DNA of 64,000 nt, taken from contig CAKZPF010000004.1 of NCBI GenBank assembly GCA_937138625.1, positions 1 to 64,000 of the forward strand, written 5' to 3'. The notes under the pieces were generated by a model. It saw only the letters and a program-made list of their open reading frames with translations. It had not been told where the DNA came from and did not search any database. The position numbers and the translations under genes were made by a program. This document shows, one piece after another, positions 44,307-53,630 of this stretch; positions within the stretch are counted from its first letter, which is position 1; the number at the start of each line of letters is the position of its first letter. The DNA comes from an uncultured Caulobacteraceae bacterium (GTDB lineage Bacteria > Pseudomonadota > Alphaproteobacteria > Caulobacterales > Caulobacteraceae).

Positions 44307-44353
44307 GATTTGACTTGGATTTGACTTGCAAACTGTCCGTCATAGGTTATGAT
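44307..44353 (+). promoter_or_regulatory. promoter with an 11-bp direct repeat ahead of the two-TM gene cluster
   Basis: TTGCAA (44326-44331), 16 bases, TATGAT (44348-44353) form a plausible promoter. GATTTGACTTG occurs twice in a row at 44307-44317 and 44318-44328, the second copy touching the -35, as expected for an activator site. The leader is about 38 bases. Confidence 0.5.
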
Positions 44354-44398
44354 ACGTCTATTCATAAAAAATAAATAAACTCAGGAAGGAAACCTCAT

Positions 44399-44884
44399 AT
44401 GTCTGGCATTACCCCCAACACCCCCCCAACACATGGGGACACCGGCTCAACAGCAGACACCACCACCCAAGCTTTTGATCAAACCGTGGCCGCCGCACAC
44501 CAAAACCCACCTGTCGATTTGAAAGCCGCCCTTGTTCATGGCGAGTTTCCCGATGGCGCTGGCGTCGACATGCCGGCCCCGGATATCAATTGCCCATCTC
44601 CGGCTGGCGACAAATCTGGCCTGAAGCCTTGGTTGCCCAGCATTGGCCTTGGAGCCCTGGGTTTGGTCTCGGGCGGGATTGCGCTTGGAAAATACCAAAA
44701 CGCCGAGCACAATCGCCGTGGTGCCATCGCCGCCGAAGCTGTGGGTGATTTTGATCGCGCCGAAGAGCTGTACAGCGCGTCTGATGATTACCATCGTGGG
44801 TACCAAATCTTTGGGGCCATATCAGGCGTCAGCATCGGCGCCTCTATCCTGATCAGCCCTCTTGTGCGATCAAAAGACGACTAG
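44399..44884 (+). CDS. two-transmembrane protein, paralog A of a tandem family (161 aa)
   Basis: Unrecognised. A polar, Thr/Pro-rich N-terminus holds the family motif FDQTVAAAHQNPPVDLKAAL (about 26-45). Two hydrophobic helices (about 84-99 LGALGLVSGGIALGK and about 138-154 ISGVSIGASILISPL) enclose a hydrophilic helical loop of some 40 residues (NAEHNRRGAIAAEAVGDFDR). So N- and C-termini should be on one side and the loop on the other. No signal peptide. AGGAAGG before the ATG. First of four same-strand paralogs. Confidence 0.8.
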   Translation: MSGITPNTPPTHGDTGSTADTTTQAFDQTVAAAHQNPPVDLKAALVHGEFPDGAGVDMPAPDINCPSPAGDKSGLKPWLPSIGLGALGLVSGGIALGKYQNAEHNRRGAIAAEAVGDFDRAEELYSASDDYHRGYQIFGAISGVSIGASILISPLVRSKDD

Positions 44885-44913
44885 TTCACTTCTGGCCGCC
44901 GAGGAACCGCACC

Positions 44914-45474
44914 ATGAGCATCGCCACCACCCAAACCTCGCGACAGGGGCCTGCGATGAACCAAGAGCCAGCCCATTCTAGGTTTGCCGATGCGCTGCCC
45001 ACAGAACAGCCCCCGGAATCCGAAGTGGAGATCGCAACACAGAGCACACAAACGCCACCCGACTTGCACCAAGCTATGTTGGGAAATCAAGCCATGTTGG
45101 AAAATGGCGTGGGGCCATCACGACCTGAACGCCGCACATATGATCATCCTGACCGTGGCATGATCGTCCCCCTTCATGATCGGGATCACCGCTGGGGCCT
45201 GGCTTTGGGCTGCGGCCTGTTCAGCTTAGGCACCGGCTACGCCGCCTGGCAAATGAACCGCGCTGCCGATGGATACGAAGACCAAGCCCGCCAAGCTGCA
45301 CGGTATGGACATACAAAGACCTCGGAATCGTTTTCCAAATCGGCTCGTGATACACGTTTGGCGGGACAATTATTTGGAGTGGCGTCTGGTGCCAGCTTTA
45401 TGGCCAGCGTTTCCTTTTTGCTGCCGCCGGACCTATTAAGAACTAAGCCTGAAGAGACACCCCCTGAATATTAA
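44914..45474 (+). CDS. two-transmembrane protein, paralog B (186 aa)
   Basis: Same layout as paralog A: a long polar N-terminal region with FADALPTEQPP and PPDLHQAMLGNQAML (about 24-65), a first hydrophobic helix (LALGCGLFSLGTGYAAW, about 94-110), a basic-polar loop (YEDQARQAARYGHTKTSESF) and a second helix (LFGVASGASFMASVSFLL). The tail is short and charged. Starts 29 bases after paralog A with GAGGAA upstream, so the two share a transcript. Function unknown. Confidence 0.78.
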   Translation: MSIATTQTSRQGPAMNQEPAHSRFADALPTEQPPESEVEIATQSTQTPPDLHQAMLGNQAMLENGVGPSRPERRTYDHPDRGMIVPLHDRDHRWGLALGCGLFSLGTGYAAWQMNRAADGYEDQARQAARYGHTKTSESFSKSARDTRLAGQLFGVASGASFMASVSFLLPPDLLRTKPEETPPEY

Positions 45475-45538
45475 TTTTATATTTCATTTTTGATCAATAT
45501 ATACATAATCATGCCTTTCATAATATATGGAGTTCAAA

Positions 45539-46063
45539 ATGACAGGTATGGATACACAGATTACAAGGGTCCCAACCACCACAGGGGATGACGGTAACGG
45601 CTTTGATCAACAGTTGAGTACAGCCCAACAAGACGATCCCCCTGTTCCGACTTATCCCAATCTGCGCCAAGCTATCCTATATGATGATTTTGACACAAAT
45701 GACGCCTTTGCCCCCGCACAGGGCGCCCCGGTTTCTGTCATGACGGATGCAGATGATGAGACGCACAAAGGTCTGAATACAGATCATGTGTTCTTTGGTA
45801 CTCTTGGTGGCCTGGGCATGGCCCTAGTGGGGGGAAGCCTGAGAAGCACGGCGGCCGACCAAAAAAATCAGGCGGTTAAAGAAGCGCTGGCTGGCAATCC
45901 CCTTGCCGCCGAGCACCTGGCCAATCGTTCTCAGATCAATAAGAAAGTCGGTGATACGTTACTTGGCACCGGCTTAGTGCTGTGTGCATCCTCTTTGGCG
46001 GCTTCAATGCTCATCCCCCTAGAGGATGGCCCCGTTACGCTGAAATCTAAAGGGCAGCAGTGA
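45539..46063 (+). CDS. two-transmembrane protein, paralog C (174 aa)
   Basis: Motif FDQQLSTAQQDDPP and LRQAILYDDFD (about 22-54) in an acidic N-terminus, then helix one (FFGTLGGLGMALVGGSL), a loop with QAVKEALAGNPLAAEHLANR and helix two (LLGTGLVLCASSLAASMLI). ATG 45539 is used because GGAG lies 6 bases upstream; an ATG four codons earlier has none. A separate AT-rich region (about 45475-45535) may hold its own promoter. Function unknown. Confidence 0.78.
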   Translation: MTGMDTQITRVPTTTGDDGNGFDQQLSTAQQDDPPVPTYPNLRQAILYDDFDTNDAFAPAQGAPVSVMTDADDETHKGLNTDHVFFGTLGGLGMALVGGSLRSTAADQKNQAVKEALAGNPLAAEHLANRSQINKKVGDTLLGTGLVLCASSLAASMLIPLEDGPVTLKSKGQQ

Positions 46064-46078
46064 TCTGCGCCATTGACC

Positions 46079-46127
46079 CTGCGTTTTGAATTTGCTTAAT
46101 GAGCGTCACTAAGTTTTCAAAACGCAG
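46079..46127 (+). promoter_or_regulatory. 12-bp inverted repeat reaching the ribosome-binding site of paralog D
   Basis: CTGCGTTTTGAA (46079-46090) and TTCAAAACGCAG (46116-46127) are exact complements around 25 bases. The second arm ends on the first base of the GGAG used by the gene at 46139, so folding in the mRNA could limit translation. It could equally be a weak stop for the previous gene. Confidence 0.5.
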
Positions 46128-46138
46128 GAGAAACTCCC

Positions 46139-46630
46139 ATGGTGGATACCATCACGACCAATACCCCATTCGTCAGCGCTCCCCAAACCGATAGGGCTTT
46201 TAATCGCCAACTGGAACTGAAACAACTGATGCTGGGCGATGACCTGCCAGCGGCACCGACGGCGGCACCCTATCAAACACCAGCGCAGACCTATCAGGTC
46301 AGCAATATGGCAACAGGCCAGAACGATGCTGACAGTGGCGAAGACGATTGCCCCACCCTGTGGGACAAAGCCAAGCCCTATATGCCCTCCATCGCTTTGG
46401 GCCTGGCGGGCGTGGCCTTTTATGGCGCCCATGAAAACTATGACAACCTGGCCAACCACCGCCAGAATGTGGCCGACGCCATGACAGCCAAAGGCAACCA
46501 TCTGGCCGCCGCCACCCACCAAAGCTTTGCTGACAAATACAACAAGCGTGCAGACCAAACCCTTTTGGGCGCGGGCCTGTTGAGCGGGTTTGCCATTGGC
46601 ACCACCATCTGCATCAGCAGCAAAAAATAA
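46139..46630 (+). CDS. two-transmembrane protein, paralog D (163 aa)
   Basis: The shortest N-terminus of the four but with the same FNRQLELKQLMLGDD motif (about 21-35). Helix one is MPSIALGLAGVAFYGA (about 82-97), the loop has ANHRQNVADAMTAKGNHLAA, and helix two is TLLGAGLLSGFAIGTTICIS near the C-terminus, ending in Ser-Lys-Lys. GGAG lies 7 bases before the ATG. Ends at a bidirectional terminator shared with alaS. Function unknown. Confidence 0.78.
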   Translation: MVDTITTNTPFVSAPQTDRAFNRQLELKQLMLGDDLPAAPTAAPYQTPAQTYQVSNMATGQNDADSGEDDCPTLWDKAKPYMPSIALGLAGVAFYGAHENYDNLANHRQNVADAMTAKGNHLAAATHQSFADKYNKRADQTLLGAGLLSGFAIGTTICISSKK

Positions 46631-46653
46631 AACCGCTGCACGCCTGATGAAAC

Positions 46654-46686
46654 AAAAAAGCGCTGGGCCCCTACCAGCGCTTTTTT
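46654..46686. terminator. bidirectional terminator between paralog D and alaS
   Basis: AAAAAAGCGCTGG pairs with CCAGCGCTTTTTT around GCCCCTA, giving T-runs on both strands. Confidence 0.9.
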
Positions 46687-46707
46687 ATGGTTCTATCATT
46701 CTGTAAA

Positions 46708-49374
46708 TTAAGCGGTTTGCTTGGCCAAGGCATCTTTCAAAGCCGCCAAACCCGCTTCGGCATGATCATCAGACGGCACACCGCCCTGGGCCAATTCCGG
46801 CCGACCACCACCCCCCTTGCCGCCCATGGCCACGACGATCGTGCGCACCAAATCAACCGCGGACAGCTGATCGCTCTTGTCTTTGCTGATGCCCACAGCC
46901 ACAGCGGCCTTACCGTCCACCTTGGAGATATAGGCCACCACATCGGCCTTGGCCTTGCCCTGTTCGATCAGATCCCGCAGGTCTTTGGCGGGCACGTCTT
47001 CGATGATGGCGGCTTGAACCTTCAGCCCGGCAATGTCCTTGGTGGATTGTGCGCCGCCGCCACCTAGCGCCAGTTTCTTTTTGGCCTCGGTCAGCTGTTT
47101 TTCAAGAGCTTTGCGATCCTCTTGCAAGGTTTGCACACGAGCAGGCAGATCAGACAGCGGTGTTTTCAACTGGGCTGCGGCCTGTTGCGCCCAGTTGATC
47201 TGTTGCTGCATCCAGGCGCGTGCCGCCTGACCCGTCAGGGCCTCGACACGGCGAATGCCTGATGCCACAGCACTTTCCGAGACAATTTTGAACAGACCAA
47301 TGTCACCGGTGCGCGCCACGTGGGTACCGCCGCACAACTCCATGGAATAGGCCGTTTGCGGGGCCTCGGGGTCATGGCCCAGGCTCAGGACACGCACATC
47401 ATCGTCATATTTTTCCCCAAACAGCGCCAAGGCGCCTGCAGCAATGGCGTCATCGGGGCTCATGGTTTGGGTGGTGGCGGGCATGTTTTGCAAGATGACC
47501 GCATTGACTTCATCCTCGATGGCTTCGATTTGCGCGGGTGTCAGGCCTTGATTGTGACTGAAATCAAAGCGCATACGCTCGGCGTCCACCATTTGTCCTT
47601 TTTGGGTGACGTGATCCCCCACCACCCGACGCACCGCCGCATGAAACAGGTGGGCCGCTGAGTGATTGGCCCGGATGCGCACGCGCGCCGGGGCATCAAT
47701 GGCCATGTCGACCCGATCCCCCACGCGGGCCTGGCCCGCCTTCACCTTCACACTGTGCACCACCAAATCACCGGCATAGCTTTGGGTATCCGTGACCTCT
47801 AGCTCTAAACCATTGGACGCACGGATATGGCCGGCATCACCGGTTTGCCCGCCCCCCTCGGCATAAAAGGGGGTCTCGTCGGTCACCAAATGGCCTGTCT
47901 CGCCAGCTTCCAGGTTTTCGACCTCTTGGCCATCTTTCAGCAAGGCCACAATGGTGGCCTGGGCTTCGGTTTGTTCATATCCCAAAAAGGTGCTGCCCCG
48001 CCCCAAGCGATCGCGCACGCCAAACCAGACATCATCTGCCACCTGGTCACCCGAGCCGACCCAATTGGCCCGCGCCCTGGCTTTTTGTTCGGCCATGGCG
48101 GCGTCAAAGCCAGGGTGGTCAACGGTGATATCGCGCGCGCGCAGAACATCCTCGGTCAAGTCCAGGGGAAAGCCATAAGTGTCATAAAGCTTGAAGGCCA
48201 CATCGCCTGGCAGTTTATCGCCCGCCTTCAGCTGGGCGCTGGCTTCGTCCAGCAGGCTCATACCGCGGCCGAGCGTCTCGCGAAAGCGCTCTTCCTCGGC
48301 GCGCAGGGTTTCCGTGATCAGGGCCTCTGCCCGGCCCAATTCCGCATAGGCCTCGCCCATTTCCTGCACCAAGCTGGCCACCAACTGATGCATCAAAGGG
48401 GCCTTGGCCCCCAGCAAATGGGCATGCCGCATGGCGCGGCGCATAATTCGGCGCAGCACATAGCCGCGCCCTTCGTTCGACGGTGTAACCCCATCCGCCA
48501 CCAAAAAGGCGGACGAACGCAAGTGGTCGGCAATCACACGATGGCTGGCTTTTTGTGCGCCCGTGGCCTGGGTTTTGGTCAGCTCTTCCGAGGCCGAGAT
48601 CAACGTCTTGAACAGGTCCGTGTCATAGTTGTCATGCACACCCTGCAGAACGGCGGCGATCCGCTCCAGGCCCATGCCGGTGTCAATCGAGGGTTTGGGC
48701 AGATCGACACGGCTGCCATCGGCCTTTTGCTCGTATTGCATAAAGACCAGGTTCCAGATCTCGACAAAGCGGTCGCCGTCTTCATCTGGCGATCCCGGTG
48801 GGCCACCGGGGATGTGATCGCCGTGATCAAAAAAGATCTCGGAACATGGCCCACACGGCCCCGTATCGCCCATGGACCAGAAATTATCCAACGTCCCGAT
48901 GCGAATGATACGATCATCAGATAGCCCTGAGATCTTGCGCCAGAGACCATGAGCCTCATCGTCATCGGCATAAACCGTCACCAGCAGGCGATCTTTGGAC
49001 AGCCCGAAGGTTTTGGTGATCAGGTCCCAGGCCTGTTCGATGGCGACATCTTTAAAATAGTCGCCGAACGAGAAATTGCCCAGCATTTCGAAAAAGGTGT
49101 GATGCCGCGCCGTATAACCCACATTGTCAAGATCATTGTGCTTGCCCCCCGCCCGCACACATTTCTGCGAGGACACCGCCCGGCTGTAGTCACGCACCTC
49201 GGCGCCTGTGAACAGGTTTTTGAAAGGCACCATGCCCGCGTTCACAAACAGCAAGGTGGGATCATCCTTGGGCACTAAAGGGGCCGAGGGCACCACCGTA
49301 TGGCCCGCCTTGGCAAAGCTTTGCAGGAAGGTTTCGCGAATATCGTTCAAACTGCGCGCAGAGGATGAGGACAT
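46708..49374 (-). CDS. alaS: alanyl-tRNA synthetase
   Basis: 888 residues, full length. Class II catalytic core ([50 protein letters not shown]), the editing domain with [16 protein letters not shown] and [13 protein letters not shown] holding the zinc His/Cys set, and the C-terminal DHHA1-like domain ([12 protein letters not shown], about 860). The start has weak ribosome-binding sequence but fits the family. It lies downstream of recA on the same strand, an order common in alphaproteobacteria. Confidence 0.98.
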   Translation of the reverse strand: MSSSSARSLNDIRETFLQSFAKAGHTVVPSAPLVPKDDPTLLFVNAGMVPFKNLFTGAEVRDYSRAVSSQKCVRAGGKHNDLDNVGYTARHHTFFEMLGNFSFGDYFKDVAIEQAWDLITKTFGLSKDRLLVTVYADDDEAHGLWRKISGLSDDRIIRIGTLDNFWSMGDTGPCGPCSEIFFDHGDHIPGGPPGSPDEDGDRFVEIWNLVFMQYEQKADGSRVDLPKPSIDTGMGLERIAAVLQGVHDNYDTDLFKTLISASEELTKTQATGAQKASHRVIADHLRSSAFLVADGVTPSNEGRGYVLRRIMRRAMRHAHLLGAKAPLMHQLVASLVQEMGEAYAELGRAEALITETLRAEEERFRETLGRGMSLLDEASAQLKAGDKLPGDVAFKLYDTYGFPLDLTEDVLRARDITVDHPGFDAAMAEQKARARANWVGSGDQVADDVWFGVRDRLGRGSTFLGYEQTEAQATIVALLKDGQEVENLEAGETGHLVTDETPFYAEGGGQTGDAGHIRASNGLELEVTDTQSYAGDLVVHSVKVKAGQARVGDRVDMAIDAPARVRIRANHSAAHLFHAAVRRVVGDHVTQKGQMVDAERMRFDFSHNQGLTPAQIEAIEDEVNAVILQNMPATTQTMSPDDAIAAGALALFGEKYDDDVRVLSLGHDPEAPQTAYSMELCGGTHVARTGDIGLFKIVSESAVASGIRRVEALTGQAARAWMQQQINWAQQAAAQLKTPLSDLPARVQTLQEDRKALEKQLTEAKKKLALGGGGAQSTKDIAGLKVQAAIIEDVPAKDLRDLIEQGKAKADVVAYISKVDGKAAVAVGISKDKSDQLSAVDLVRTIVVAMGGKGGGGRPELAQGGVPSDDHAEAGLAALKDALAKQTA

Positions 49375-49723
49375 ACCAAGGCCTTTTCAAAATCAAGATC
49401 AAAGAGGCCCACAACCCGCGCCCCCGTACTCAATCAAAGCCTGTCAATAGGCTCGCTGAGTGCACACAAGGGCACAGGGCACAAGGCCCAAGCCTGAGTG
49501 ATAAATCCCTTTTCTGCCAAAGCCAAGGTCTGTTTAAAGCCAGGGCCTGTTTTCAGCCAACCCGTAGATGGGGGCCAGAGAGACGTTTCGAACCGGGCAA
49601 AAGCGAGGAGGGCCCTACCTTTTGTCACCTGGAGCCCCTTAAGCCTGGCTCCTTAAGCCGGGCACCATAAAAACCCCTTGCCGCCGTCAGGCCCTGAGGA
49701 GCCCTGAGGAGCCTTGGGGCCCC
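49375..49723. other. gene-free region between alaS and recA
   Basis: No credible gene. It has GCCCTGAGGA in tandem (49691-49700 and 49701-49710) followed by a third partial copy, a CTTAAGCC pair (about 49638 and 49652), and on the minus strand a GGGGTTTTT (about 49671-49679) that could be the T-run of a poor recA terminator, though I cannot draw a clean stem for it. Confidence 0.45.
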
Positions 49724-50800
49724 CTAGGCCTCTTCGAGGCTGGGCTCGCTTTCGCCGTCGAAGAGCGCCTCACCGATCAGGCCCGCGTTTTTGCGCACGG
49801 CCGTCTCGATTTCCTCGGCAATCTGGGGGTTATCCTTCAGGAACTGGCGAGCGTTTTCACGCCCCTGGCCAATGCGATCATCTTTGTAGGAATACCAAGA
49901 CCCCGCCTTATCGACCAAACCCGCCTTGACGCCGAGGTCAATCAGCTCGCCGGTTTTGGAAACCCCTTCACCATACATGATGTCGAATTCCACCTGTTTG
50001 AACGGCGGGGCGACTTTGTTCTTCACCACTTTGACACGGGTTTGGTTACCCACCACCTCGTCTTTGTTTTTGATGGCCCCAATTCGGCGAATGTCCAAAC
50101 GCACCGAGGCATAAAACTTCAGGGCATTCCCACCGGTGGTGGTTTCCGGGCTGCCGTACATCACACCGATTTTCATGCGGATCTGGTTGATAAAAATCAC
50201 CAAACATTTTGAACGCGAGATCGAGGCCGTCAGCTTCCGCAAAGCTTGGCTCATCAAGCGGGCTTGCAAGCCCGGCAGACTGTCGCCCATCTCGCCTTCA
50301 ATCTCGGCACGTGGCGTCAAGGCCGCCACACTGTCCACCACCAACACATCAATGGCGCCCGACCGCACCAAGGTATCGGCGATTTCCAAAGATTGCTCAC
50401 CGGTATCGGGCTGGGAAATCACCAGCTCGTCCAAGTTTACGCCCAATTTCTTGGCGTAGCTCGGGTCAAGGGCGTGCTCGGCATCGACAAAGGCACACAC
50501 CCCGCCCCGCTTTTGGGCCTCGGCCACCGTGTGCAGCGCCAGGGTGGTTTTCCCCGAGCTTTCCGGGCCATAAATCTCGACGATCCGCCCCTTGGGCAGC
50601 CCCCCGATTCCCAAGGCAATATCCAGACCCAAGGAGCCCGTCGAGATGGCTTCGATATCCACCGCCGGGCCATTTACGCCCAAACGCATCACCGATCCCT
50701 TGCCAAAGGCCCGGTCGATCTGCGCCATGGCGGCTTCGAGTGCGCGAGATTTGTCTTCTTTGTTCATAACGTCCCCATTGTGTTTGGCCTGAAGGTCCAT
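49724..50800 (-). CDS. recA: recombinase RecA
   Basis: 358 residues. Walker [11 protein letters not shown] (about 77-86), [14 protein letters not shown] Walker B (as [20 protein letters not shown]), loop 1 and MAW/L2 region [20 protein letters not shown], all intact. Strand exchange and SOS co-protease. The first ATG (50800) has GGAGAT five bases before it; an internal ATG at 50767 ([14 protein letters not shown]) is the start by comparison with many homologs. An SOS box lies 68 bases upstream. Confidence 0.98.
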   Translation of the reverse strand: MDLQAKHNGDVMNKEDKSRALEAAMAQIDRAFGKGSVMRLGVNGPAVDIEAISTGSLGLDIALGIGGLPKGRIVEIYGPESSGKTTLALHTVAEAQKRGGVCAFVDAEHALDPSYAKKLGVNLDELVISQPDTGEQSLEIADTLVRSGAIDVLVVDSVAALTPRAEIEGEMGDSLPGLQARLMSQALRKLTASISRSKCLVIFINQIRMKIGVMYGSPETTTGGNALKFYASVRLDIRRIGAIKNKDEVVGNQTRVKVVKNKVAPPFKQVEFDIMYGEGVSKTGELIDLGVKAGLVDKAGSWYSYKDDRIGQGRENARQFLKDNPQIAEEIETAVRKNAGLIGEALFDGESEPSLEEA

Positions 50801-50867
50801 ATCGTATCTCCATCATGCGCCTGTTGGTGGAAAAGGCAATAGCCGATATGTACACCATATGTTCTGT

Positions 50868-50882
50868 GTTCGCAAGATGTTC
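50868..50882. promoter_or_regulatory. LexA (SOS) box of recA
   Basis: GTTCGCAAGATGTTC fits the alphaproteobacterial LexA consensus GTTC-N7-GTTC exactly. Position, 68 bases before the recA ATG, is as expected. Confidence 0.85.
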
Positions 50883-50915
50883 TTTCTTGATCCCTAACGC
50901 CTTAGACGTTTGACC

Positions 50916-51404
50916 TCAGTCAGAACGCCGCGCCCGCTGCGGATAACAGCCATGCCGCTTTAGGGTTTCGTAGTGCTCCTGGGCATGGGGCCAGACCTCG
51001 GGCAAATTCAGGGCACGAAACAAGGGCAAACTGTAGTGTTCGTGAACCCACAAACTTTCTGAATGCATGAACGGCATGTACAAAACCCAGCGTTGAGTGA
51101 CACTCAGCCCCCAATGGGCCCCGGTGTGTACGGCTTCTTGGGCCAGCGCCAAGGCCATGGCGTCTTGGTCATAGGCGCGCGGGTCGTCCCGATACAAATT
51201 GCGGGAAAACTGATCGAGGCAAATGATCTCCGCCAGACGGCCCATGGGCGTCGTGCGCCAGGGGGCCAACTCCCCCCGACAGGCGCGGGCAAACACCGCC
51301 CCAAACCGCACTTTGATTTGGGCATCAAAGGCATCGTCCTGCTGAAACCACATCGCCGGCCCCGCCTCTTCGAACCAAAATTGGCAGATGTCCTGAGGCG
51401 TCAT
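50916..51404 (-). CDS. DUF924 family protein, C-terminally short
   Basis: A 162-residue helical protein: ICQFWFEEAGPAMWFQQDDA, then GRLAEIICLDQFSRNLYRDD and YMPFMHSESLWVHEHY are DUF924 blocks. The family resembles TPR folds and has no known role. Members usually end FGRFPHRNxxLGRxST and about 20 more residues; here the reading frame ends KRHGCYPQRARRSD. In the +1 frame just past PQ, the sequence reads GRGVLTEVKRL, faintly like the missing block, so a frameshift is possible. Starts one base after the cckA stop, so it is probably on the same message. Confidence 0.85.
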   Translation of the reverse strand: MTPQDICQFWFEEAGPAMWFQQDDAFDAQIKVRFGAVFARACRGELAPWRTTPMGRLAEIICLDQFSRNLYRDDPRAYDQDAMALALAQEAVHTGAHWGLSVTQRWVLYMPFMHSESLWVHEHYSLPLFRALNLPEVWPHAQEHYETLKRHGCYPQRARRSD

Positions 51405-51405
51405 C

Positions 51406-53514
51406 TTATGCCGAGGCGCTCTCAGGCTGGGGCTCGGCCAGTTCCCGCTTCACGCGCTCGGCCAGGTCCTTGACGGTAAAGGGCTTGGGCAGGAAACTGA
51501 CGTTTTCAGTCGAGAGCACATTGGAAAACTCTTCTTCGGCATAGCCCGAGATGAAAATCACCTTGGCGTCCCCCAAATAACCGCGAGCCGCCTTCAACAG
51601 TCCCGGGCCATCCAGCCCCGGCATCACCACGTCAGAGATCATCAGATCAATTTCACCGGCATGATCCTCGGCGATTTCCAGCGCTTCCTCGCCGTCCGCA
51701 GCCTCGAGAACCTCATAGCCCCGGGTGCGCAACAGTTTGGCGGCCATCACCCGCACGCTGTCTTCGTCCTCTACCAACAAGATGCGACCATGCCCGGCCA
51801 AATCAGAGGGCTTATAGGTCTCGGGCGTTTTCTTTTGCGGACGCGTGCTCGGTTGAGGCACGGGTGCCTCGGCCGCCGCAGCGCCAGCCTCTTGGCGGTA
51901 GGCGGGCAAATAGATGACAAAGGTCGTGCCCTTGCCCACCTCGGATTTTAGATCGATAAATCCGTCTGACTGCTTGACGATGCCATAGACCGTAGCCAGG
52001 CCCAGGCCGGTGCCCTTGCCCACGTCTTTGGTGGTGAAGAAGGGTTCAAAGATTTTGGTTTGGATTTCGGGCGGAATGCCCGGCCCGGTGTCGGCGACCT
52101 CTATGACCACATATTCATCGTCTTTGGGCTCAAAGCCCGCGGCGCGCGGGGCGTCTGGTCCGACAAGGTAGGTGCGAATGCTGAGGCTGTTTTCCCCATC
52201 ACAGGTGCGCATAGCGTCCCGCGCGTTGGTGCCCAAGTTCAAAAGCGCCGTCTCGATTTGGCTGTAATCGGCGCGAATGGGCGGCAAGTCACGACCGTGG
52301 CTGATACTGAGCTTAACCTCTTCCGACAGCACCCGCGACATCAAATCCGAAACATCGCTGATCAAGTCACCCACATCCAACACTTCGCGCTTGAACGTTT
52401 GCTTGCGGGAAAAGGCCAACAGCTTGCGCACCAAAGCCCCAGCCCGTGCGCTGGTGTCGGAAATTTCGCGCAATTCTGGGTATGATGGGTCGCCCACCGG
52501 GTGGCGCATCAACAGCTCGTCGAGGCGCAGATTGATGGCCGTCAGCAAATTGTTGAAGTCATGGGCCACACCGCCTGCCAGCTGGCCGATGGCTTGCATT
52601 TTTTGCCCCTGGGCAAACTGCATTTCCATTTGCCGCTGTTCGGTGACATCCATCACACTCAGCACCAGTCCCGCCTCGGATCGCGCCACGAAGATATTGA
52701 CATCATGGCCAGGCTCGCCCGCCAGGCGCGCACTGATGGCCATATCCGAACGGGCCGCCGTGAATTCGTTTTGCAAATCCGCAGCACTGGGCTGGGCCAT
52801 CAAATCGCCAAACACCTCACCCACCGCCGGTTTGCCCAAGATCCGGTCAAAGGCCGGGTTGGCCATGGTGATGCGGGCCTGGGCCGGGTCAAAACCATCC
52901 AACACCACCACACCAAAGGGAATGCGGGACAAAACGCCAGTAAACTCGTCAGCCGACGGTGCCGTTGTCGCGGTTTGACTGTGCGATTGACTTTGGTCAG
53001 TCTGCCAGCACCACAAAAAGGTATCATCCTGGAAGGGCAGTGCACTCAGCTGTCCGGTCTGCACGGCTTCACTGTCGGTTTTGCCCCGACGGGCGGCACG
53101 TGTCAGGCGATAGAGCGACTCGACAGGCACCAAATCCTCGAGGCTGGCGTTGCCAAACTGACGCTGCCAAGCCTCATTGGCCGCCAGAACCTGACCATTC
53201 AGCCCCGCCACTGCGCCCGCGCACGACATACGCGTCAGCAGCTGGTCAACAATGGTCTCAACACGCGCGGGCGCCACGGTTTGTCCCAGAAAGCCCATAC
53301 CACCCGCACCGAGACCCGCCGCCAAAGCCGTTAGCAATGCCCCCGCAGGGCCCGAGCCCAAACTGGCCGCCAACCAGCCTGCCCCTGTGGCCACCAAGCC
53401 GATGCCCGCGCCCCCCAAAGCCAAACCGGCATCGATGTCTTTGTTCAAGCGATGTCGCCACCGCGTGGGTGTGACGGGACGATCCGTTTTGGGTGTCATA
53501 TGGGGGTTTGCCAT
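51406..53514 (-). CDS. cckA: hybrid histidine kinase CckA
   Basis: A 702-residue membrane hybrid kinase. Two hydrophobic segments (about 33-80), two PAS-like stretches (about 95-150 and 195-300), the kinase core with [15 protein letters not shown] (phospho-His near 320), ATP-binding motifs [11 protein letters not shown] and [16 protein letters not shown], and a receiver domain ([20 protein letters not shown]; phospho-Asp in [13 protein letters not shown]). CckA passes phosphate through ChpT to CtrA. The fliQ-fliR-flhB-cckA order matches Caulobacter, which supports the name. GGAGG precedes the ATG. Followed at once by the DUF924 gene. Confidence 0.93.
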   Translation of the reverse strand: MANPHMTPKTDRPVTPTRWRHRLNKDIDAGLALGGAGIGLVATGAGWLAASLGSGPAGALLTALAAGLGAGGMGFLGQTVAPARVETIVDQLLTRMSCAGAVAGLNGQVLAANEAWQRQFGNASLEDLVPVESLYRLTRAARRGKTDSEAVQTGQLSALPFQDDTFLWCWQTDQSQSHSQTATTAPSADEFTGVLSRIPFGVVVLDGFDPAQARITMANPAFDRILGKPAVGEVFGDLMAQPSAADLQNEFTAARSDMAISARLAGEPGHDVNIFVARSEAGLVLSVMDVTEQRQMEMQFAQGQKMQAIGQLAGGVAHDFNNLLTAINLRLDELLMRHPVGDPSYPELREISDTSARAGALVRKLLAFSRKQTFKREVLDVGDLISDVSDLMSRVLSEEVKLSISHGRDLPPIRADYSQIETALLNLGTNARDAMRTCDGENSLSIRTYLVGPDAPRAAGFEPKDDEYVVIEVADTGPGIPPEIQTKIFEPFFTTKDVGKGTGLGLATVYGIVKQSDGFIDLKSEVGKGTTFVIYLPAYRQEAGAAAAEAPVPQPSTRPQKKTPETYKPSDLAGHGRILLVEDEDSVRVMAAKLLRTRGYEVLEAADGEEALEIAEDHAGEIDLMISDVVMPGLDGPGLLKAARGYLGDAKVIFISGYAEEEFSNVLSTENVSFLPKPFTVKDLAERVKRELAEPQPESASA

Positions 53515-53630
53515 GTTCGGCCTCCGGGCGGTGTGTGGGGCGTGATCAGAGCGCCAAGGTCTTGACAGAGTCTTACTGGCTGCACTTTACCCCGATTCTT
53601 CTAAGAACACGCATGGGCTCAGGCCCAGCC

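Noticed and set aside
47827..48924. 365-codon open frame opposite alaS
   Set aside because: Fully inside alaS on the other strand with no recognisable domain; a shadow of codon bias.
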